Source of the DNA: Bacteroidales bacterium UBA1189
GTDB taxonomy: Bacteria > Bacteroidota > Bacteroidia > Bacteroidales > Bacteroidaceae
Assembly (NCBI GenBank): GCA_002309805.1
Contig: DBYJ01000008.1
Location: 1-17,269, forward strand
Length of the DNA stretch: 17,269 nt
Reading direction: 5' to 3'
In this document: positions 12,665-17,269 of the stretch, piece by piece
How the letters are laid out: each line of letters opens with the position of its first letter
Position numbering within the stretch: position 1 is the first letter of the stretch
Translations under genes and position numbers: made by a program
Notes under the pieces: model-generated
What the model was told of the DNA's origin: nothing
Seen by the model: the letters and a program-made list of their open reading frames with translations, nothing else
The model's database searches: none

Positions 12665-13483
12665 GTGACAAACAACCACCAGCACAGCAGGAGGGCGTGG
12701 CTGCTCATCGTGGGCGCCACGCTGCTGCTGCAGGCCTGCAACCCGACGGGGCGGAAGGGATGGGAGCTCGTGTGGCACGACGAGTTCGACGGGCACGAGC
12801 TGTCGGACACGTGGACGCGCATCCCCCGCTTCCCCAATCCCTCGGAGTGGAACATCTACATGAGCACCGACGACCGCCTGTTCAGCGTACGCCGCGGACG
12901 GCTGACGCTCTACGGCCTCACCAACGACTTCCTGCCGGAGGATACCGCCCACTACCTGACAGGGGGCGTCTATACCCGCGGGAAGATGTACTTCGAACGC
13001 GGAAGAATAGACATCCGGCTGCGTATGGACGACGCCAGGGGTGCCTGGCCGGCAGCGTGGCTGCTGCCTGACGGACCATGGCCAGACGACGGCGAGATTG
13101 ACATCATGGAGCGCCTGAACTACGACAGCGTGGCCCACCAGACCGTCCACAGCTACACCACGGAGTACGACACCCTGCGCCGAAGGAGCCAGCCCTGGGG
13201 CATCACAGCCCCCATACGGAAGGGGAAATGGAACGTCTACAGCGTGGAACTCCACGAGGACAGCCTGTGCTTCTTCATCAACGACCGCCCCACCTTCACC
13301 TACCGCCGCCAGCCGGAGATAGGGCCCGAGCAGTTCCCCTACGACCGCCCCATGTACCTGCTGATTGACATGCAGCTGGGCGCCCATTGGTTGGGACGGA
13401 TAAATCCCCGCGAACTGCCCTACCGCTATGAGATTGACTACGTCAGATTCTACAAAAAAAGTGTTAAATCGTCAGGGAAATAG
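12665..13483 (+). CDS. GH16 beta-glucanase-like lipoprotein
   Basis: A 272-residue family 16 glycoside hydrolase (laminarinase/licheninase group), which cleaves internal beta-1,3 or beta-1,3-1,4 glucan bonds by a retaining mechanism. The signature E144-I-D-I-M-E149 is intact: Glu144 nucleophile, Asp146, Glu149 acid/base. WHDEFDG near residue 37 and the closing strand YEIDYVRFYK are also typical. The start is GTG at 12665, 14 nt after the GH3 stop and behind AGAGGAA. It is the only start that keeps the signal peptide and lipobox (LLQAC, Cys25); the first in-frame ATG lies in mid-protein. Secreted as a lipoprotein, it would supply oligosaccharides to the neighbouring GH3. Exact linkage specificity cannot be read from the sequence. 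Confidence 0.92.
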   Translation: MTNNHQHSRRAWLLIVGATLLLQACNPTGRKGWELVWHDEFDGHELSDTWTRIPRFPNPSEWNIYMSTDDRLFSVRRGRLTLYGLTNDFLPEDTAHYLTGGVYTRGKMYFERGRIDIRLRMDDARGAWPAAWLLPDGPWPDDGEIDIMERLNYDSVAHQTVHSYTTEYDTLRRRSQPWGITAPIRKGKWNVYSVELHEDSLCFFINDRPTFTYRRQPEIGPEQFPYDRPMYLLIDMQLGAHWLGRINPRELPYRYEIDYVRFYKKSVKSSGK

Positions 13484-13504
13484 CGGGAGAACCGAAAAAC
13501 TTTG

Positions 13505-13512
13505 TATTTTTG
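13505..13512 (+). promoter_or_regulatory. -7 element upstream of the CE1-type esterase
   Basis: TATTTTTG (13505-13512) matches TAnnTTTG and lies 38 nt before the ATG at 13551, in the 67-nt gap after the GH16 gene. No clear -33 TTTG is present. The esterase may therefore have its own weak promoter in addition to read-through from the GH3-GH16 unit. Confidence 0.4.
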
Positions 13513-13550
13513 CCGAAAGAAAACACCCCCATCCTAAAAATTCAACCCTT

Positions 13551-14708
13551 ATGAAAAAGATTACTTTCTTTGTGTGCCTTGCCCTTGTGGCCATGAGCAG
13601 CCTGGGACAGCAGGCCCTCGGCCAGCGTCCGCGTGTGAAATCGCCTGTCGTGAACGACGACGGCACGGTGACCTTCAACTTCTACGACCCCACGGCTCAG
13701 CAAGTGAGCGTGACGGGCGACTTCGAGGAAATCCGCTGGCAGAACCTGCCCATGACGAAGCAGGAAAACGGCGTGTGGACCGTCACCACCAAGCCCCTGA
13801 ACCCCGAACTCTACTCGTACAGTCTCTCCGTGGACGGCCAGCGCTTCATCGACCCCTCAAACAGCTACGTGAACCGCGACATCTCCACGCTGAGCAACAT
13901 CTTCATCGTCACCAAGAGTGCCGACGACAAGGGGCACCTCTATCAGGTGAACGACGTCCCCCACGGCACGCTTGCCCGAGTGTGGTACGACAGCCCGACA
14001 CTGGGTCAGCAGCGCCGCATGACGGTCTATCTGCCCGCTGCCTACGACGGCAAGAAGCGCTTCCCCGTGATGTATCTGCTGCATGGTCACGGCGGCGACG
14101 AGACAGCCTGGGGCGACCTGGGACGTGCCTCGCAGATTATGGACAACCTCATCGCCGAGGGTAAGGCGGTACCGATGATCGTGGTGATGCCCAACGGCAA
14201 CCCCACCTGCAACGCTGCCCCCGGCTGGTGGCACGAGGGCATGTACACCCCCGACGGCAACGCCTTCAACCAGCGCGGCGCCAAGGCATCGATGGAGGAG
14301 AGCTTCATGGACATCGTGAAGTTCGTCGATAGCCACTACAAGACCATCCGCAAACGCTCAGCCCGTGCCGTGACGGGTCTCTCGATGGGTGGCGGACACA
14401 CCTTCGGCATCTCGCGCCTCTATCCGGAGACGTTCGACTACTACGGCCTCCAGTCGGCAGCAGCACGCATGCGCCGCGACGACCCGAAGGTGGAAGAGCA
14501 GATGGCACGCCTCTTCAACTCGAAGCCCAAACTCTTCTGGATTGCCATCGGCAAGGAGGACTTCCTCATGCAGGGCAACACCGACCTCCGCAACTACCTC
14601 GACAGCCACAACTATCCCTACGAGTACTACGAGAACGACGGCGGCCACATCTGGCGCAACTGGCGTATCTACCTCAGCCTGTTCGCCCAGAAGATTTTCA
14701 AGGATTAA
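13551..14708 (+). CDS. Exported CE1-type esterase with N-terminal E-set domain
   Basis: A 385-residue exported alpha/beta-hydrolase. The frame is open from 13428, overlapping the GH16 gene, but ATG 13551 starts the signal peptide (MKKITFFVCLALVAMSSLGQ) behind a -7 element. Residues about 30-122 form an E-set/CBM48-like beta-sandwich (FNFYDPTAQQVSVTGDFEE). The catalytic domain follows, with HGHGGDET (178-185) near the oxyanion hole, the nucleophile elbow G276-L-S278-M-G280, a likely Asp337 in GKEDF and the catalytic His366 in GGHIWRNW. This architecture is common in Bacteroidetes feruloyl or acetyl-xylan esterases of carbohydrate esterase family 1. With the GH3 and GH16 genes it fits de-esterification of plant hemicellulose. 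The true ester bond is inference. Confidence 0.9.
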   Translation: MKKITFFVCLALVAMSSLGQQALGQRPRVKSPVVNDDGTVTFNFYDPTAQQVSVTGDFEEIRWQNLPMTKQENGVWTVTTKPLNPELYSYSLSVDGQRFIDPSNSYVNRDISTLSNIFIVTKSADDKGHLYQVNDVPHGTLARVWYDSPTLGQQRRMTVYLPAAYDGKKRFPVMYLLHGHGGDETAWGDLGRASQIMDNLIAEGKAVPMIVVMPNGNPTCNAAPGWWHEGMYTPDGNAFNQRGAKASMEESFMDIVKFVDSHYKTIRKRSARAVTGLSMGGGHTFGISRLYPETFDYYGLQSAAARMRRDDPKVEEQMARLFNSKPKLFWIAIGKEDFLMQGNTDLRNYLDSHNYPYEYYENDGGHIWRNWRIYLSLFAQKIFKD

Positions 14709-14758
14709 ACCCTCCACCTCCCCCTCAAGGGCGGGAGGCAAAAACACTCCCCCACTAC

Positions 14759-14796
14759 AATCCCTCGTACAACGGCTGAACGTTGTGCGGGGGATT
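14759..14796. terminator. Strong hairpin terminator between convergent genes
   Basis: The arms 14759-14774 and 14781-14796 pair over 16 bp with two G-T wobbles around a 6-nt loop (GCTGAA), followed on the plus strand by TTGAT. It lies in the 138-nt gap between the convergent stop codons at 14708 and 14847, so it probably serves the esterase and may block the opposing SASA transcript as well. Confidence 0.75.
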
Positions 14797-14846
14797 TTGA
14801 TACACAGGCTTGGTACGGCCGAGGGGAAGAAGCGGAGTATCTGTGC

Positions 14847-16787
14847 TTACCAGTTGTCGGTGCGGAAGGGCGAGACGGGGAAGCCCGAAGCCGTGCGGAG
14901 CGTACACTCAGGATTGTCGGCCCAGCCATAGCGCACGGCAAGGGGGACAGCCACGTCGGGCGACGAAACCACCACCTCGTTGCCCTCGGTATGCGCCGTA
15001 GCCACGTGCCACACCTTGTCGGCGCCGGCAATGATGAAGCCCGGGAGATTGGCATCCTGCACAAAAGGCTCGCTACCCGCCGGACGGGCGAACTGAATCC
15101 GCATAGCGCCGTCGCTCACCGTGCACGAGGCATAGACGGGCGCACGGCATGGCAGTTTCTTCTTGCCATACACGTCATACAGCGCCATGGCAGCCATGCG
15201 GCGGCCGACCTCCTGCTTGTTCTTCGGATGGATGTCGTCGGCATCGCCGATGTCGATGATGGTGGCCACGCCGACATTCTTCAGGTGGAGTGATTGCGAC
15301 TGCGCCTCACGCAGCAGCGCCCATTCGCTGTCGGGCTGCAGGGGATAGTGCTTCAGGTAGTTGGCCAGCTGCACGACGTAGAAGGGCATATGCGGCTTGC
15401 CCCAGCGAGCACGCCAATCGGTGATGAGCGTCTGCAGGAGACTCTCGTATTGTGCCGCACGCCCCACGTTGTTGCAGCCCTGATACCAGATGCAGCCCTG
15501 TATGGGGAAGTGGATGAAGGGGGCGACCATGCCGTTATAGAGTACCGTCGGGTAGTTGGGGTCGTTCTTCGGTCGCTGCATGGGGATGCGCTGGGGAGCC
15601 AGCTCGGCACGGTCGTAGCCGATGCGGTATTTCCATTCGCCGGGGAAGGTGACGTCGCCGCGGATGCCGCCTTCGCCACCTGTGTCCTCGATGTGGCAGA
15701 CAAGCAGGTTCTTCCCCGCCCTCACCAGATTACCAGGGACGACGTATTCGCTGTGAGCCATCCAGCCTTCGGTCTTACCCACGCAGACGCCATTCCACCA
15801 GCAGATATCGTTGTCGTCGATGGTGCCCATGTCCAACTTCAGGTCCTTGCCCGCCTGGTCGGCAGGGATGATGACCTCGCGGCGCATCCACAGTGTGCCG
15901 TCGAAGGTGCCCAGCTTACCCGCCCAGAGGCCCGGCACGGTAATTGTCTTCCACTTCGAGTCGTCGAGGTTCTCGGCATACCACGGTGTGCACTCGCTGT
16001 CAAGGCCCGGGTCTGCGCCCTCGAAGGAATTCTGGTACTCCTGCTGCTGCCGTTCGTAGCTGGCCATCAGGCGGTCGGCATCGTAGTTGTTCTCACGCAT
16101 CATCTTCATGTGGTCGCCGAAGTCCACGACGCCCTCCATAGCCTCGGCGCTGATCCACGCCTCGGCCGACGTGCCGCCCCACGACGAGTCAATGACGCCG
16201 ATGGGGATGCCCAGATGCTGCCACAGCTCGCGGGCATAGAAGTAGGCCAGGGCCGAGAAATTCGCCACCGTCGTGGGCGAGCACTCCTGCCATCCGTCAA
16301 GGTTCGACTCCGCTTCGTCGGTTGGCGTGAGCGGCGTGTTGCGCTTTACCTGATAGAGGCGAATTTTGGGGTAGTTGGCCGCGGCGGCCTCCTCCTCGCA
16401 GTTCAGCACGTGGCCCCAGCCGAGGACGGGCATCTCCATGTTGCTCTGGCCCGAGCAGAACCACACCTCGCCGCAGAGCACGTTCGTGAGCTTCAGCTCG
16501 CCGTCGCGGTCGGCAAAGGTCATTGTGTAAGGTCCGCCCGCCTTGGGCGTAGTCAGGGTAACGCTCCAGCGCCCCTGCGCGTCAGACATAGCCGTCAGCG
16601 CAGCTTTCGACCACCCTGTGCTGATGGTGACCGTACTGCCCGGCGCGGCATGTCCCGCGAGTTCAAACGTCGTCTTCTGCTGAAGCACCATGTTACTGCT
16701 GTATGCCGGCGGCAGCACCACTCGTGCATTCAAACTGACAGAACATAAAAGAACTGCAATCAAGAATAAAGAAACTTTGGTTTTCAT
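14847..16787 (-). CDS. Exported SASA-type acetylesterase (sialate O-acetylesterase-like)
   Basis: A 646-residue exported enzyme of the SASA family (sialic-acid-specific 9-O-acetylesterase; related enzymes deacetylate xylan). The signal peptide covers about residues 1-21. An N-terminal beta domain (to about 100) is followed by the SGNH-like core with the nucleophile Ser115 in CSGQSNM (111-117) and the closing Asp517-x-x-His520 in DADDIHP. The core is interrupted at about 262-380 by a galactose-binding-like jelly roll (KWKTITVPGLW... to IEDTGGEGGIRG), as in many large Bacteroidetes members. WYQGCNN (434-440) carries Cys where many members have Glu. It is convergent with the GH3-GH16-CE1 cluster and has its own full promoter at 16820-16850. 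Deacetylation of xylan or sialylated glycans are both possible; the neighbours favour plant polysaccharide. Confidence 0.9.
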   Translation of the reverse strand: MKTKVSLFLIAVLLCSVSLNARVVLPPAYSSNMVLQQKTTFELAGHAAPGSTVTISTGWSKAALTAMSDAQGRWSVTLTTPKAGGPYTMTFADRDGELKLTNVLCGEVWFCSGQSNMEMPVLGWGHVLNCEEEAAAANYPKIRLYQVKRNTPLTPTDEAESNLDGWQECSPTTVANFSALAYFYARELWQHLGIPIGVIDSSWGGTSAEAWISAEAMEGVVDFGDHMKMMRENNYDADRLMASYERQQQEYQNSFEGADPGLDSECTPWYAENLDDSKWKTITVPGLWAGKLGTFDGTLWMRREVIIPADQAGKDLKLDMGTIDDNDICWWNGVCVGKTEGWMAHSEYVVPGNLVRAGKNLLVCHIEDTGGEGGIRGDVTFPGEWKYRIGYDRAELAPQRIPMQRPKNDPNYPTVLYNGMVAPFIHFPIQGCIWYQGCNNVGRAAQYESLLQTLITDWRARWGKPHMPFYVVQLANYLKHYPLQPDSEWALLREAQSQSLHLKNVGVATIIDIGDADDIHPKNKQEVGRRMAAMALYDVYGKKKLPCRAPVYASCTVSDGAMRIQFARPAGSEPFVQDANLPGFIIAGADKVWHVATAHTEGNEVVVSSPDVAVPLAVRYGWADNPECTLRTASGFPVSPFRTDNW

Positions 16788-16819
16788 CGCTTTTTTCTAC
16801 TATTGGTTTTTTGTCTCGG

Positions 16820-16850
16820 CAAAGATACGAGGTTTTGCGAACTCTCCAAA
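16820..16850 (-). promoter_or_regulatory. Promoter of the SASA esterase gene
   Basis: On the minus strand TTTG (16850-16847) and TATCTTTG (16827-16820) are exactly 19 nt apart, a textbook Bacteroidetes promoter. The leader to the ATG at 16787 is about 25 nt. The surrounding sequence (TTTGGAGA at the -33 end) is shared with the promoter at 9415-9446. Confidence 0.82.
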
Positions 16851-16880
16851 TATTTTTGCAATTTTTTCTGAAATTTTTTT

Positions 16881-17043
16881 GTTCCGACTTTCCGACTTCG
16901 ACTCCTGCATGTGCGCCCCTTTATTACTGTTATATGGAAAGATGTTATTTAAATATTATATTATATAATAAACTTTTATATCTTTCCAATAAATATATAT
17001 TTCGCGTGCACGAAAGGGAGGTCAGAAAGTCGGAAAGCGGAAC
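16881..17043. repeat. Inverted heptamer arms around an AT-rich palindromic core
   Basis: The left arm 16881-16905 (TTCCGAC-type units) and the right arm 17017-17043 (GTCGGAA-type units) are inversely complementary. CTTTCCGACTT (16888-16898) pairs exactly with 17027-17037, then GTTCCG (16881-16886) with 17038-17043, with one bulged A at 16887. The core holds a nested inverted repeat: GGAAAGAT (16936-16943) with ATCTTTCC (16980-16987) outside, and TATTATA-TTA-TATAATA (16954-16970) inside. No credible gene lies here. The plan matches 9509-9696. Confidence 0.75.
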
Positions 17044-17084
17044 ATCGGAAAAGACAAAAACGCAGCCACACATGCCTCGGGGCC

Positions 17085-17126
17085 GGTTTACCCAGTACAC
17101 TGTGCGGTTTGCCCACTGCGCTAACG
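17085..17126. repeat. 21-bp repeat, two diverged copies
   Basis: Two adjacent 21-bp units begin GGTTTA (17085) and GGTTTG (17106); the first ends CTGTGC. Both ends of that unit are shared with the third unit of the array at 9761-9781. The copies are diverged, so this array is weaker than the other two. Confidence 0.5.
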
Positions 17127-17269
17127 ATACAGCCCTTAACGCTGGAAAGGGGAAAAATAGACAAAAAAAGAGGGTCATTTTTGTCGCTAAAATCAGCGCG
17201 TAAAAGGCTTTTTTTGCTCCCAAAAGAGGCTTTTTTGATAGCTTTCACCTCGGGAAAATCATTAAAAAA
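17127..17269. other. Gene-free AT-rich tail of the window
   Basis: There is no gene with family resemblance in the last 143 nt. Two similar segments, AAAAGGCTTTTTTTG (17202-17216) and AGAGGCTTTTTTG (17225-17237), are present. A near-promoter (TTTG 17213-17216, then TAGCTTTC 17239-17246 after 22 nt) could drive a gene beyond the edge but matches the consensus poorly. Confidence 0.3.

Noticed and set aside
13428..13550. Upstream start of the CE1-type esterase overlapping GH16
   Set aside because: The extension overlaps the GH16 C-terminus and its own promoter element; the signal peptide starts at 13551.
15294..16748. Long plus-strand ORF (484 codons) opposite the SASA gene
   Set aside because: Antisense shadow of a gene with clear catalytic motifs; no signal peptide, domain or promoter of its own.

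Overview
The window looks like a chromosomal segment of a Bacteroidales bacterium, most like Prevotellaceae (Prevotella/Segatella type). The basis is fourfold: several close matches to the Bacteroidetes promoter (TTTG at -33, TAnnTTTG at -7, 19-20 nt apart); many exported or lipobox proteins starting MKK; Bacteroidetes-type glycan enzymes; and GC-rich genes separated by AT-rich, repeat-filled gaps. I see no rRNA, tRNA, CRISPR, transposase or integrase. There is also no SusC/SusD pair, so this is not a canonical polysaccharide utilisation locus.

Layout. (1) 1-560 is a gene-free stretch with tandem repeats, an orphan promoter with hairpins, and the promoter of the first operon. (2) 561-3965 (+) is a three-gene operon: an exported class C beta-lactamase-fold serine hydrolase, an exported beta-propeller lactonase, and a second, lipoprotein serine hydrolase. 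It ends at a bidirectional hairpin. (3) 9066-4032 (-) holds four genes in transcription order: an exported DUF6055-like zinc-metalloprotease-like protein, an NAD-dependent epimerase/dehydratase, a secreted DUF5005-like beta-propeller protein and an unknown lipoprotein. The gaps on both sides of the epimerase carry large nested inverted-repeat hairpin mosaics. (4) 9067-10040 is a 970-nt regulatory and repeat region. (5) 10041-14708 (+) encodes a GH3 beta-xylosidase-like lipoprotein with a PA14 insert, a GH16 lipoprotein and a CE1-type esterase. (6) 16787-14847 (-) is a convergent SASA-type (sialate O-acetylesterase/acetylxylan esterase-like) gene. (7) 16788-17269 is a second repeat-rich region, cut by the window edge.

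The enzymes of blocks 5 and 6 fit together as a periplasmic or surface toolkit: GH16 cuts beta-glucan chains, GH3 trims xylo- or gluco-oligosaccharides, and the esterases remove acyl groups. Substrates are inferred from families, not shown.

The most unusual content is between the genes. Nearly every larger gap holds short tandem repeats with a 7-bp period, whose unit sequence differs from place to place. Two large gaps (9415-9887 and 16820-17126), and apparently the cut one at 1-238, share one architecture: leftward promoter, heptamer arm, AT-rich core with palindromes, inverted heptamer arm, 21-bp tandem repeats, then a rightward promoter. The arms differ in sequence between copies but stay complementary within each copy. 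This composite element is the best candidate for something undescribed. No function can be assigned from the sequence alone.
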